Assembly (NCBI GenBank): GCA_020722685.1
Contig: DYKH01000014.1
Coordinates: 24,380-63,336, forward strand
Direction: 5' to 3'
Source: Caldithrix sp.
Lineage (GTDB): Bacteria; KSB1; UBA2214; DYKH01
Length of the DNA stretch: 38,957 nt
The translations under genes were made by a program, and so were the position numbers. Within the stretch, counting starts at the first letter, position 1, and the number at the start of each line of letters is the position of its first letter. Below, in pieces: positions 30,802-38,957 of the stretch. The notes below the pieces were generated by a model, which did not search any database, had not been told where the DNA came from, and saw only the letters and a program-made list of their open reading frames with translations.

Positions 30802-31926
30802 ATGAGAGTTGCTTATTTTACCGAAAGCTTGCCACCGATGACGGATGGCGTCGCCCGCACGCTCACGCACTTGGTGAACACCTTAGAATCTGAACAAGTG
30901 GATTATCGTTTTTTTTCACCCATTAAGCCCACTGCTGCCATCGAGTGGCATGGCAAAGTTAGAAAAGTCTTTTCCGTTCCATTTGTCCTCTATGACACAT
31001 ACCGAGTAGGTGTGCCCTATTTTCACGGACTGCAAGCAGAACTGGATTCATTCCAACCCGATTTGATCCATATTGTCAGTCCGACTCTGTTAGGCTTGTA
31101 CGGCCTCAATTATGCAAAGCGTAGGAACCTAACGGTCGTGGCCAGCTATCACACTCACTTTGTCTCTTACTTTTCTTACTACGGTTTCAGCAAAGCGGAA
31201 CGGATCGGCTGGAATTACTTGCAATGGTTCCATAATCGTTGCGATCGGACGTTTACTCCCTCGGCAAGTGCCGTGCGCGAATTGCAGGAGAATGGGATCA
31301 GAGAGGTGGAGCTTTGGCAGCACGGAGTCGACTTGGAGCAATTTTCTCCCAGCTATCGAAGCGAAAGTTTGCGCCAATCCATCGGCGCTGGACACAAGCC
31401 CATCCTACTCTTTGTCGGTCGATTGGTTAAAGAGAAAGATCTGGATGATTTAGTTGAAGCCGATGGAATTCTTTCGGAAAGGGGGCATGACTTTAAATTG
31501 GTGGTGGTCGGCGATGGTCCAATGAAGGAAGATTTGATGAGCAGATTGCCTCAAGCACATTTTACCGGCTACTTGCACGGCCCCGAGTTGTCGAGCTGGT
31601 ATGCTTCCGCTGACATTTTCGTTTTCCCGTCCACCACGGAGACTCTTGGTAACGTCATTTTGGAAGCTTTTGCTTCCGGACTTCCGGTCGTGACGGTCGC
31701 CAAAGGCGGTGTCGCGGACGTGGTAACGCCGAACATCGATGGTTTGATCGCTCAGCCCAACAATCCGCAAGATTTTGCCGATAAAATTGCCATGCTTCTG
31801 AGCAATAGCTCTTATACCAAGCAACTTGGAATTCAAGCTCTGCGGAGCGCTGCGAAGCAAAGTTGGCACGAGCACAATGGCAAATTGCTGGGAAGCTACC
31901 AGGAGCTGTTAGTCAGGCGTAATTAA
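30802..31926 (+). CDS. GT4-family glycosyltransferase (MgtA/SqdX-like)
   Basis: 374 residues, GAGGAG before ATG 30802. A two-Rossmann GT-B retaining enzyme: acceptor-domain motifs FTESLPPMTDGVARTLTHL at the start, SPTLLGLYG and YHTHF (116-120), then donor-domain motifs VGRLVKEKDL (205-214) and the E-x7-E pair Glu280/Glu288 (TETLGNVILEAFASG). This ending is typical of enzymes that put glucose, mannose or sulfoquinovose on diacylglycerol (SqdX, MgtA and related), all working at the inner leaflet. In the operon after a PAP2 phosphatase a diacylglycerol acceptor is plausible, but the sugar is not predictable. Confidence 0.9.
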   Translation: MRVAYFTESLPPMTDGVARTLTHLVNTLESEQVDYRFFSPIKPTAAIEWHGKVRKVFSVPFVLYDTYRVGVPYFHGLQAELDSFQPDLIHIVSPTLLGLYGLNYAKRRNLTVVASYHTHFVSYFSYYGFSKAERIGWNYLQWFHNRCDRTFTPSASAVRELQENGIREVELWQHGVDLEQFSPSYRSESLRQSIGAGHKPILLFVGRLVKEKDLDDLVEADGILSERGHDFKLVVVGDGPMKEDLMSRLPQAHFTGYLHGPELSSWYASADIFVFPSTTETLGNVILEAFASGLPVVTVAKGGVADVVTPNIDGLIAQPNNPQDFADKIAMLLSNSSYTKQLGIQALRSAAKQSWHEHNGKLLGSYQELLVRRN

Positions 31927-31964
31927 CGCAGTTTTGACAGGTCAGTTTAGGAGGAAAAGCACCC

Positions 31965-33890
31965 ATGGATGAACGCATCTCTCGAGTCGATCTGCATGTG
32001 CACAGCCATTTCTCGAAAACCGCTGATGATTGGCTTTTGCAGACATTAGGCGCCAATGAATGCTACACCACGCCTCAGCAGGCCTACCGTTTAGCAAAGG
32101 CGCGGGGAATGAACTTTGTGACTCTCACCGACCATGATTGCATCGATGGCGCACAGGAGTTGACACAATACCAGGATTTTTTCATCAGCGAAGAAATCAC
32201 CACACAATTCCCGGAGGATGGAGTCCGTTTGCACGTGGTTGCTTTGGATATTGATGAAGAAAAGCATCGCATCATTCAATCCTTGCGTTCCAATGTGTAT
32301 GAATTAGTGGGCTATTTGAATGCCAAGAGAATTGTGCATTTTGTCGCCCATCCCTTCTTTCGGATGAGCGAAGTGCTGACCTTGGATCATTTTGAAAAAA
32401 TGCTGCTGCTTTTCAATATTTTTGAGGTGAAGAACGGCGGCAAGCAGCTCTGGCCTGATGATCTCTTGGTGAATTTGTTGGATCAGTTAGCTCCTGAACA
32501 AATCTGGCGATTGGCCAATAAGCATGATATGCAGCCAGTAGGAGAAACGCCGTGGCTCAAAGGCAAAGTGGCGGGCTCTGACGACCACGGCGGAATTCTC
32601 ATTGGACATCCGCACACAGTGTGCCCTGAGGCAGTCAGCGTGGCTGAATTGATAAACGACATCCGGGACGGAGCGAGCCGGGCGGAAGGCCTCGGCGGCT
32701 CAGTGTACAGCGTCGCGCATCAAATTTTGGCTGTGGCTTATCGACATCTCAAAACAAGAAAGGAGTCCTTTGATCCTTTCGGTTCGGAAATAGCCTGGAA
32801 CTTGCTTGGCCAGCTCTTCGATGCCGGCAATTTGGAACAGTCCCTTTCGCTCAGCTCAAAGCTGGCTTTATTCCTCAACCAAAGCAAAGGCTCCAGTCGG
32901 TCCACCAAGGCAAATGGCTCACCGGGAGGGGGCTTGAGAAAGCAAATCAGTCGTCTAACCCGTGAGGATGATGATCTGCGCCGTTTCCTACAGGAAGGAT
33001 TGAACTTCGATCCAATTAATAATGAGCGGCTTTTTGCAATTGTCAGCAAAACCATTAATAGGATGATTGCCGAAGCTTTTTCTAAATCAGAAGCGGCAGA
33101 CCTCTTCAGTCTCTTAAAAAGATTGAAGGAGCTTTTGGCGGCAGCGCCGTTGCTTGCGCCATATCTTATTGCATTTCGCACCGAGCATCGTGACAAGCCG
33201 CTGATGCGAGAGGCCGTCAAAAAGATTGGCTACTCCAGCAATGGACACGCGGGAGAAAGAATTGCCGTCTTTGCCGATGACTCGGCCAAGCGAATGACCA
33301 ACAACGGTATTTTGAGCTACTTCTTAAAACCGGAATTGGAGCAGGAAGCTGAGATACACGTTTTCGGCTTGTCGAGCGAAGAATATTGTCCAGGCAGGCA
33401 TCGCAATTTTTTACCGGTCACGACCCTCCATTTGCCCAAACAGGGATTACCACCATTACACCTTCCACCTATTCTGGATGTGGCGAGGGCTTTAGCAGAG
33501 GGTGACTTTGATAAGATATATTTGCACACCATTGGCCCAATGGCCGTCCTTGGCGCATTGTTAGGCTGGCTCATGCGTATTCCTGTCTACGCTCGATTTC
33601 ATTTACAAGGCATACATTATCAGATGTCGGCGTCCGGAGACCATAACCGTCACAAAGCGATCCGGCTCTTGTTGCACCGCTATTTCTCGCACATGGCTGA
33701 GGTACGAGTGATGACTGAAACAGCAAGAAAAATGGCCATTGCCATGGGCATTCCATCCGAAAGAATACGGGTACTCAACAATGTTGCCGGGATGGAACAG
33801 AAAATTGCCAAGATGACAATCGTAGACGAGTCCTATGGTTTTTCGGAGGAAACGTTTATTGCAGAGGAGTTGGAAGGCGCGTTGGTTTAG
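31965..33890 (+). CDS. PHP-domain phosphoesterase fused to a half glycosyltransferase
   Basis: 641 residues, TAGGAGG before ATG 31965. The N-domain (about 5-250) is a PHP metallo-phosphoesterase with its metal ligands in place: HVH (11-13), LTDHD (54-58), EE (76-77), AHPFF (128-132) and GSDDHGG (204-210). A helical middle region (about 250-425) has no recognised motif. The C-part (about 427-620) is like the acceptor Rossmann domain of GT4 enzymes (KIYLHTIGPMAVLGALLGWL, then ARFHLQG and MTETARKMAIAMGIPSERIR), but the protein ends where the nucleotide-sugar-binding half with E-x7-E should follow. It may therefore bind, not transfer, or work with a neighbour GT4. The PHP part could hydrolyse a phosphodiester, such as a phospholipid head group; this is speculation. 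Confidence 0.75.
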   Translation: MDERISRVDLHVHSHFSKTADDWLLQTLGANECYTTPQQAYRLAKARGMNFVTLTDHDCIDGAQELTQYQDFFISEEITTQFPEDGVRLHVVALDIDEEKHRIIQSLRSNVYELVGYLNAKRIVHFVAHPFFRMSEVLTLDHFEKMLLLFNIFEVKNGGKQLWPDDLLVNLLDQLAPEQIWRLANKHDMQPVGETPWLKGKVAGSDDHGGILIGHPHTVCPEAVSVAELINDIRDGASRAEGLGGSVYSVAHQILAVAYRHLKTRKESFDPFGSEIAWNLLGQLFDAGNLEQSLSLSSKLALFLNQSKGSSRSTKANGSPGGGLRKQISRLTREDDDLRRFLQEGLNFDPINNERLFAIVSKTINRMIAEAFSKSEAADLFSLLKRLKELLAAAPLLAPYLIAFRTEHRDKPLMREAVKKIGYSSNGHAGERIAVFADDSAKRMTNNGILSYFLKPELEQEAEIHVFGLSSEEYCPGRHRNFLPVTTLHLPKQGLPPLHLPPILDVARALAEGDFDKIYLHTIGPMAVLGALLGWLMRIPVYARFHLQGIHYQMSASGDHNRHKAIRLLLHRYFSHMAEVRVMTETARKMAIAMGIPSERIRVLNNVAGMEQKIAKMTIVDESYGFSEETFIAEELEGALV

Positions 33891-33905
33891 GAGGGCAATG
33901 GATTC

Positions 33906-35078
33906 TTGAAAATCTGCGACATTACCCAAGCCTATGCACCCACCGGCGGAGGCATCCGCACGTACTTGCATGAGAAGCAACGGTTCATTCGCGACTGTAC
34001 CGAGCATGAGTACCTTCTGATCGTCCCCGGAGCAAAGGATAGCGCATCCTGCGAAGGAAGGCTGTCTACAGTGACCATTGCCGGACCGATGATACCCAAA
34101 TGTCAACCGTATCGATTCCTGTTGCGATTGGATAAAGTATTAGCCGTTCTGGCTAAACATCGGCCAGATGTGATTGAATTAGGAACCGGATATGCTTTGC
34201 CGCTTGCGGTTTTGCTCCACCGTCGTCGTCATCCCTGCGTTTTTATCGGATTCTATCACACGGACTATCCCTCCGCCTATATCGAGCCGCTGGTGGCAAG
34301 ATTGCTTGGCAAGCAAACGGCCCGCCATGCCAAGCGTCTTGCAGAAAGCTACGTTCGCTTTATCCATCGCCAATGCGATGTTACGGTGACATCCTCTGCA
34401 GCCTTGCAATATAAGCTGCGTCTCCTGGGCGTTCCTTCTGTTGAGAGGATTCCTTTAGGAGTCGATTTGGAATTGTTCAATCCTGGCAAGCGCGACAATA
34501 ACCTTCGCCGGCGTCTCGGCATTGCCGACGATGATCTGATGCTCATCAACGCTGGTAGATTGGACGCTGAGAAACGAATCGATCTGCTTATGCAGGCATT
34601 TGAAAGGCTGCCGGCGACCAGCAAAGCGCATTTGGTCTTTGTAGGCGAAGGCCCGTTAAAGCAGACGGTGCAACAACGCGCGTCGAATCATCCACGCCTC
34701 CATCTGCTTCCGTTTCAAGATGAGCGCGGCATGCTGGCGCGATTGTTGGCTTCGGCGGACATTTACGTGACCGCCGGGCCGTTCGAGACCTTTGCCCTTT
34801 CCGTGCTCGAGGCCCAGGCGAGCGGTTTGCCCGTGGTCGGCGTACGAGCCGGTGCTTTAATTGAACGAGTCCCGAAATCCACCGGCCTGCTCGCACCGGT
34901 CGACTCGGCTGACGACTTTGCTCGTCACATAGAAGAGCTGTCGATGAATGGCTATCGCAGAAAGGGACAAAATGCCCGTCAACTGGTCGAACGTGAATTT
35001 TCTTGGCAGCGAACCTTTACCGATATGATAGGCTTGTATGAAAAGCATCTTCGGCAAGCGTTTCCTGCGCAAAATTAG
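33906..35078 (+). CDS. GT4-family glycosyltransferase
   Basis: 390 residues. The start is TTG 33906; GGAGGG is 11 bases upstream, and an ATG at 33898 is in another frame and stops at once. The N-domain begins ITQAYAPTGGGIRTYLHEK with a Gly-rich donor loop and has YHTDYPSAY (117-125). The C-domain has NAGRLDAEKRID (215-226), VGEGPLK (246-252) and the E-x7-E pair Glu294/Glu302 (PFETFALSVLEAQASG). It is a full-length retaining enzyme, in contrast to the half domain of the preceding gene 15 bp upstream. It may add the second sugar of a diglycosyl lipid or use another acceptor. Its 3' end overlaps the next gene by 41 bp. Confidence 0.88.
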   Translation: MKICDITQAYAPTGGGIRTYLHEKQRFIRDCTEHEYLLIVPGAKDSASCEGRLSTVTIAGPMIPKCQPYRFLLRLDKVLAVLAKHRPDVIELGTGYALPLAVLLHRRRHPCVFIGFYHTDYPSAYIEPLVARLLGKQTARHAKRLAESYVRFIHRQCDVTVTSSAALQYKLRLLGVPSVERIPLGVDLELFNPGKRDNNLRRRLGIADDDLMLINAGRLDAEKRIDLLMQAFERLPATSKAHLVFVGEGPLKQTVQQRASNHPRLHLLPFQDERGMLARLLASADIYVTAGPFETFALSVLEAQASGLPVVGVRAGALIERVPKSTGLLAPVDSADDFARHIEELSMNGYRRKGQNARQLVEREFSWQRTFTDMIGLYEKHLRQAFPAQN

Positions 35079-36177
35079 CCAGGCTGAGGATCTCAAACCT
35101 TTTGATTTTGCACGCATCTTTCGGCTGCTGCTATGGATCATCCCCATCGGCATGGTTGGCAATATTGCGTTCACTTTTCTCACCACTGACCATCATCTGC
35201 TCACCTCGCTCAGTCGTTTTGATTTTGGCTATTTTGCACTGGCGATGGTATTGGCTTTGGTTCCCTGGCTCACCAGTTCGTCGCGCTTGCTTATCTGGAC
35301 CCAATTCTTGGGCCGGCGTTTATCCTTTCGCGACATTTTTCTTATCACGTTGGGCACAGAATTAGGATCTGCAGTTACACCTACGGCTGTCGGTGGCGGG
35401 TACGTCAAGCTGGGCTTGTTGGTACGAAAGGGATTTTCCGCCGGCAGCGCAGCATCTCTGATGACCTTAGGCTCCCTGGAAGATGCATTGTTCTTCGCTT
35501 TGGCTTTACCCGTGGCTGCTACATTGTCCTCGTCATGGAATTTGCCCATCGTGCAGAGCTCGGTGCAAAGAATCATCTCCCATATCGAGCGCATATCTCT
35601 ACTGCTATGCGCAATTTTATGTATCGTTGGGCTGTTATTTTGGCTTCTAAGAAAAGTTGGTTATCGAAGCAGGCTGAGGCGCAGCAGGAGACTCGCAACA
35701 AGAATCAATCGCGGCGGAACGCGAATTTGGCGCGATCTTACGGCAGTGTATGCACTGATTAGTAATCGGGGCAAGTCGCGCTTTGCCTTGAGCATGGTTC
35801 TGACCGCCATCCAATGGGCCAGTCGATATTCGGTCATCTCCGCTTTGCTAGCCTGTCTTGGTATTGCCTGCGATCCACTGCGGATTTTTCTGCTGCAATG
35901 GATCGTGTTCACGATCATGACCTTCATTCCAACTCCGGGCGCTTCGGCGGGGGCCGAAGCATCTTTCTTTCTAATTTACAGCTCTCTTCTGCCTGGAACA
36001 GCCATTGGCTTGATAACCGCTGCCTGGCGCTTTTTGACATTCTACTTCCAGCTCAGCGTAGGATCGATTGCGTTTTTAGCTCTCTATCGACCCGCACTCA
36101 CTGCCTTTGTTGGCGCCAAGGGCGATATGAGCGAGGAGCCTTTGCCCATCTTGGCTGGCAAGGAATGCAAGCTGTAG
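35038..36177 (+). CDS. UPF0104/LPG-synthase-TM-family membrane protein (flippase-like)
   Basis: 379 residues with about eight membrane helices. The family signature is visible: a cytoplasmic ELGSAVTPTAVGGGYVKLGLL segment (two stretches around 116-136), and near the end FIPTPGASAGAEASFF (about 298-313). This is the membrane domain found in MprF (which flips lysyl-phosphatidylglycerol) and in AglD-type proteins; the soluble aminoacyl-transfer domain of MprF is absent. A role in moving a lipid-linked product across the membrane fits the upstream glycosyltransferases. ATG 35038 overlaps the preceding gene, indicating translational coupling. Confidence 0.85.
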   Translation: MKSIFGKRFLRKISQAEDLKPFDFARIFRLLLWIIPIGMVGNIAFTFLTTDHHLLTSLSRFDFGYFALAMVLALVPWLTSSSRLLIWTQFLGRRLSFRDIFLITLGTELGSAVTPTAVGGGYVKLGLLVRKGFSAGSAASLMTLGSLEDALFFALALPVAATLSSSWNLPIVQSSVQRIISHIERISLLLCAILCIVGLLFWLLRKVGYRSRLRRSRRLATRINRGGTRIWRDLTAVYALISNRGKSRFALSMVLTAIQWASRYSVISALLACLGIACDPLRIFLLQWIVFTIMTFIPTPGASAGAEASFFLIYSSLLPGTAIGLITAAWRFLTFYFQLSVGSIAFLALYRPALTAFVGAKGDMSEEPLPILAGKECKL

Positions 36178-36179
36178 GA

Positions 36180-36234
36180 GGCGTCTCCGGACGCCGATCA
36201 GTTATGCACGTTGTGGTCGAACTCGGAGAGTTCG
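36180..36234 (+). other. Two tandem small hairpins between the membrane-protein and acyltransferase genes
   Basis: GGCGTC-TCCG-GACGCC (36180-36195) and CGAACTC-GGA-GAGTTCG (36218-36234) lie just after the stop at 36177. Neither is followed by a T-tract, so transcription may continue into the acyltransferase gene at 36402. No Pho-like repeats are visible in 36178-36401. Confidence 0.45.
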
Positions 36235-36401
36235 CCTACATATTGTGGCAAGTAATAGTTCGCCAAACGGGTAAGAAAAGTTAGTGCTTGTCTGTTCAAA
36301 GCCAGATGCGATCACAAAGAGGCAATTCTAATTGCTGGATGGCAGATCACCGTTCAGCTCCCTCTCTCTGCCTGAAGATCTTTAAACGATGGGATGATGT
36401 G

Positions 36402-38147
36402 ATGAATCCAATTGACGTAAGAAAAATCCTGGAAACGCGCGCTCCGGGCTTCTTTACAAAATACCCAAAACCGGTCTCCGGCCTCCTCGTGGCACTGTTG
36501 GAGCGAGTTCTTCACCAAAAAGAAATCAATCAATTCCTTGCTTCGCACCCGGAAACCAGCGGCCTGGCGTTGGTCAACGAGTTTTTCGATTACCTCGATT
36601 TTTCCTTTTATATTTCCAGCAAAGACCGGGCGCGCATTCCCGATGAAGGCCGGCTTATATGCGTGGCCAACCATCCCCTGGGAGGACTGGATGGCCTGGC
36701 GCTCCTCAAAGCCATCGGTGAAATCCGCGCTGACGTCAAAATCATTGCCAACGACATTCTCCTCAATCTCGATGGCATATCCGAGCTGTTGTTGCCCATC
36801 AACGTCTTTTCCAGACGCCCGCAGCGCGGACATGTAAGCAGAATCGACAAGGCCTTGGAAAACGATGAGGCGGTCATCTTCTTCCCGGCTGCGGAGGTTT
36901 CCCGACTTGGATGGCGAGGGATTCGTGACCGGCGCTGGCAAAAAGGGCCGCTACATTTCGCGCAAAAGCATAATGCGCCGGTCCTACCGATTTTTGTGCG
37001 CGGCAAAAACTCTTTGCTCTTCTACGTCCTTTCGTTACTCAATAAGCGCCTTTCCATGTTCTTGTTGGCGCACGAAATCTTTCGCAAGCGAACCAAGACG
37101 ATTACCCTCAAGGTTGGGAATTCCATTTCCAGCAAAGCCTTTACCGGCGGCTTTCTGAGGGCCGAGATGGGTATGCGACTTTTGCGCCGGCATGTTTACC
37201 TGATCGGGAAGAATAAGCGGGGCGTTTTCAAAACCGAAAGGAACATTATCCGACCCGTCGATCCCAAGCTGCTTCGGCGGGAGTTGAACAGCGCCCAGTG
37301 CCTAGACACCACCAGTGATGGCAAGAAGATACTCTTAGTGAGTTACTCGGAAGGGGAAAACGTGCTGCGCGAAATCGCGCGGCTGCGGGAAGTAACTTTT
37401 CGCAAGGTCGGGGAAGGTACGGGCCAGAAAATGGATACCGATCAATTCGATGCTTTTTACAAGCACATTGTCCTCTGGGATGATGAGAGCTTGGAGATTG
37501 TGGGAGCGTATCGGCTGGGCATCGGTCCCGAAATTCTCACTGAAAAAGGCGTGGAGGGCCTGTACACATCCACGCTGTTCCATTTTTCCCAAGCGATGTA
37601 TCCCATTTTGTTGCAGGCGGTGGAGCTGGGCAGAAGTTTCGTGCAGAAAAAGTATTGGCGCAGCAACGCCCTCGACTATTTATGGCAGGGTATCGGAGCT
37701 TTTCTGGCGAAACATCCGGAGGTAAAATATCTCTTTGGACCGGTGAGCATCAGCAATTCCTACAGTCAGGAAGCAAAGGATATGATCGTCTATTTCTACA
37801 AGAAATGGTTTCCCGATCACCAAGGTTTGGCCGTGGCGAAGAATCGCTATATGATAGCCGTCAAAAAACAACAGGAATTGGAGACTGTCTTTTCCAGTGA
37901 ACTCTATAAAGAGGACATGAAAAAACTGAAACGGCTATTAAAGCAATACGGTTTCGCAGTGCCTATTCTGTACAAGCAATACTCAGACCTTTGCGACGAA
38001 GGTGGAGTCCGATTTATCGACTTTGGTGTGGACAGAAACTTTGGCAACTGTGTGGACGGGTTGATATTGGTGCAAACGGATTTGATCAAAAGCTGCAAGC
38101 GAGAGCGTTATCTTGAAAATAGACGCGCAGTCTATCAAGCTTCCTGA
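36402..38147 (+). CDS. olsF: OlsF-like bifunctional acyltransferase (PlsC-type plus OlsB-type domains)
   Basis: 581 residues from ATG 36402 (an in-frame start at 36288 would add an unlikely extension; the ribosome binding site is weak). The N-half (about 60-280) is a lysophospholipid-acyltransferase domain with ANHPLGGLDG (His91, Asp97), the variant H-x5-D spacing used by the DUF374/OlsF-like branch, and FFPAAEVSR (160-168). The C-half (about 305-560) is an OlsB/hemolysin-type GNAT domain: LREVTFRKVGEGTG (328-341), VGAYRLG (367-373), LGRSFVQKKYW (409-419) and LDYLWQGIGAF (424-434). In characterised OlsF enzymes the C-half N-acylates ornithine and the N-half adds the second acyl chain, giving ornithine lipid. 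Glycine or another amino acid is also possible here. Confidence 0.82.
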   Translation: MNPIDVRKILETRAPGFFTKYPKPVSGLLVALLERVLHQKEINQFLASHPETSGLALVNEFFDYLDFSFYISSKDRARIPDEGRLICVANHPLGGLDGLALLKAIGEIRADVKIIANDILLNLDGISELLLPINVFSRRPQRGHVSRIDKALENDEAVIFFPAAEVSRLGWRGIRDRRWQKGPLHFAQKHNAPVLPIFVRGKNSLLFYVLSLLNKRLSMFLLAHEIFRKRTKTITLKVGNSISSKAFTGGFLRAEMGMRLLRRHVYLIGKNKRGVFKTERNIIRPVDPKLLRRELNSAQCLDTTSDGKKILLVSYSEGENVLREIARLREVTFRKVGEGTGQKMDTDQFDAFYKHIVLWDDESLEIVGAYRLGIGPEILTEKGVEGLYTSTLFHFSQAMYPILLQAVELGRSFVQKKYWRSNALDYLWQGIGAFLAKHPEVKYLFGPVSISNSYSQEAKDMIVYFYKKWFPDHQGLAVAKNRYMIAVKKQQELETVFSSELYKEDMKKLKRLLKQYGFAVPILYKQYSDLCDEGGVRFIDFGVDRNFGNCVDGLILVQTDLIKSCKRERYLENRRAVYQAS

Positions 38148-38230
38148 TCACAACATCGCCACAGTGTGAGCTGTCAAGCGGAGCTGAAAAATCTTACTTT
38201 TGCACCCCGCGATTCTCCCAGGCCGCCAGT

Positions 38231-38434
38231 TTGCTCAAGTCGAACTCAGTCAAAGCGGCTTTGTTTGAATCTCACATTCAAGAACATGAAATTGAAGATT
38301 ATTTTCCCCGATCTTGGTCGAAAATGCAAAGCACCGAATTTGATGGCATCCATTACATTGTCTTGCTTGCAGGGAACATGGAGGATACTAACGAGCCATG
38401 GATGTGTAGAACGACCGGAATCCCCCTTGATTGA
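38231..38434 (+). CDS. Short hypothetical ORF between convergent genes
   Basis: The frame is open well upstream of a TTG at 38231 and ends at TGA 38432-38434, with a polar, protein-like sequence (ESHIQEHEIEDYFPRSW; HYIVLLAGNMEDTNEPWM). No ATG with a ribosome binding site is seen, and I recognise no family. It could be a small protein or the tail of a decayed gene. The rest of 38148-38538 shows only the terminator below. Confidence 0.25.
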   Translation: MLKSNSVKAALFESHIQEHEIEDYFPRSWSKMQSTEFDGIHYIVLLAGNMEDTNEPWMCRTTGIPLD

Positions 38435-38443
38435 CGTAAAATA

Positions 38444-38479
38444 CTAATGCCCTGGCATCCTTATAAGCCAGGGCATTAG
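38444..38479 (-). terminator. Intrinsic terminator for the minus-strand T9SS-protein gene
   Basis: A perfect 13-bp stem, CTAATGCCCTGGC (38444-38456) and its complement (38467-38479), with a 10-nt loop. On the minus strand it is followed by TATTTTA. It may also stop transcripts coming from the acyltransferase gene. Confidence 0.82.
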
Positions 38480-38538
38480 CAAAGCAATGCTTTCTTGCAG
38501 CGACAATTTCTTGTCTTTGCGTTAGAGTGATCTTTGTC

Positions 38539-38957
38539 TTACGGCAGCAAGGTCATTTTTTCTGTCTTCACAAACTCCCCTGCCTGCATTCGGCAGAGGT
38601 AGATGCCCGCACCGACTCTGTCGCCCGTTTCATTTCTTCCTTTCCAGTTCACCGAATGATAGCCCGCGGGCAATTGTTCGTCCACCAGCGTGATGATCTT
38701 TTGCCCGAGAACATTATAGATCTCAATCCGCACCTGGCTCGCCTGTGGCAAGGCGTAGGTGATGTTGGTTTCTGGGTTGAAGGGATTGGGATAGTTGGTC
38801 GAAAGAGAGAACTGGTCACAAGCTTCCAGAGCGGCGGTTTTGGCATTTCTCTTACCCAAAAGAGGATTCGATTCAGTTTTTAGCCATATCGAAGCCCACA
38901 GTGCCAAATCAGTGTCTGGGAAACGGTCCACTAATGCCTGATAAAGCTGAGTTGCTT
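38539..38957 (-). CDS. C-terminal part of a T9SS-sorted protein (partial)
   Basis: The frame is open to the right edge, so the 5' end lies outside the window. The first visible residues (ATQLYQALVDRFPDTDLALWA) look like a TPR-type helix pair. After a linker, the last 90 residues form a T9SS type A sorting domain: NYPNPFNPETNITYALPQ, IEIYNVLGQKI, a GYHSVNW strand, AGIYLCRMQAG and a final KTEKMTLLP. The protein would be exported to the cell surface through the type IX system. It is convergent with the acyltransferase gene and ends at the terminator at 38444-38479. Confidence 0.88.
   Translation of the reverse strand, partial: ATQLYQALVDRFPDTDLALWASIWLKTESNPLLGKRNAKTAALEACDQFSLSTNYPNPFNPETNITYALPQASQVRIEIYNVLGQKIITLVDEQLPAGYHSVNWKGRNETGDRVGAGIYLCRMQAGEFVKTEKMTLLP

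Noticed and set aside
35038..36177. MprF lysyl-phosphatidylglycerol synthase
   Set aside because: Only the membrane flippase-like domain is present; the soluble aminoacyl-transfer domain is missing.

Overview
The window reads as a chromosomal segment of a Gram-negative bacterium of the FCB group, probably a Calditrichota/KSB1-like lineage. This is inferred from style, not from a marker gene. The support is: two proteins ending in the Asn-Pro-Phe-Asn-Pro type of type IX secretion (T9SS) sorting domain, a PorV/UPF0164-like outer-membrane protein tail at the left edge, two large TonB-dependent receptors with carboxypeptidase-regulatory-like N-domains (one Oar-like), a DsbD, and GC content near 50%. 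GTG and TTG starts with good Shine-Dalgarno sequences are common, and the recurrent -10 element looks like TATATT.

Layout. 1-6.5 kb: a PorV-like tail, an isocitrate/isopropylmalate dehydrogenase, a CtpA-type protease, a possible structured RNA ending in a clean terminator, a small lipoprotein-like gene, an ECF sigma factor and DsbD. 6.5-10.5 kb: a decaying stretch holding a PIN-domain stub, a DinB-family protein, a broken acetyltransferase, one copy of a 128-bp terminal-inverted-repeat element, a YegS-type lipid kinase, an unrecognised membrane protein and about 1 kb with no convincing gene. 10.6-18.3 kb: an Oar-like TonB receptor, a second broken acetyltransferase, a TonB-like energy transducer, a sigma-54 activator and a small HEAT-repeat protein with a sigma-54-like promoter. 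18.4-21.7 kb (minus strand): a PhoB/PhoR-type two-component system followed by a glycosyltransferase-like gene, with the second copy of the repeat element upstream. 22.4-27.3 kb: a TonB receptor and a secreted T9SS-sorted protein. 27.5-30.1 kb (minus): a PstS-like phosphate-binding lipoprotein and an M28 peptidase. 30.2-38.1 kb (plus): PAP2 phosphatase, GT4 glycosyltransferase, a PHP/half-glycosyltransferase fusion, a second GT4, a UPF0104/LPG-synthase-type membrane protein, and an OlsF-like two-domain acyltransferase.

How they may work together. The right half looks like a phosphate-limitation island. A PhoBR-like pair, a PstS-like binding protein and a TonB receptor would sense and acquire phosphorus compounds. 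The PAP2, glycosyltransferase, flippase-like and OlsF-like genes have the parts needed to replace phospholipids with phosphorus-free glycolipids and amino-acid lipids. The best direct evidence is a shared promoter module: upstream of both the TonB-receptor gene (22354-22397) and the PAP2 gene (30120-30163) there are three 8-bp repeats at an 11-bp period (form close to YTTAATCT), with the same distance to the same TATATT -10 element. This architecture resembles known Pho boxes. Regulation by this PhoB and the lipid products are inferences.
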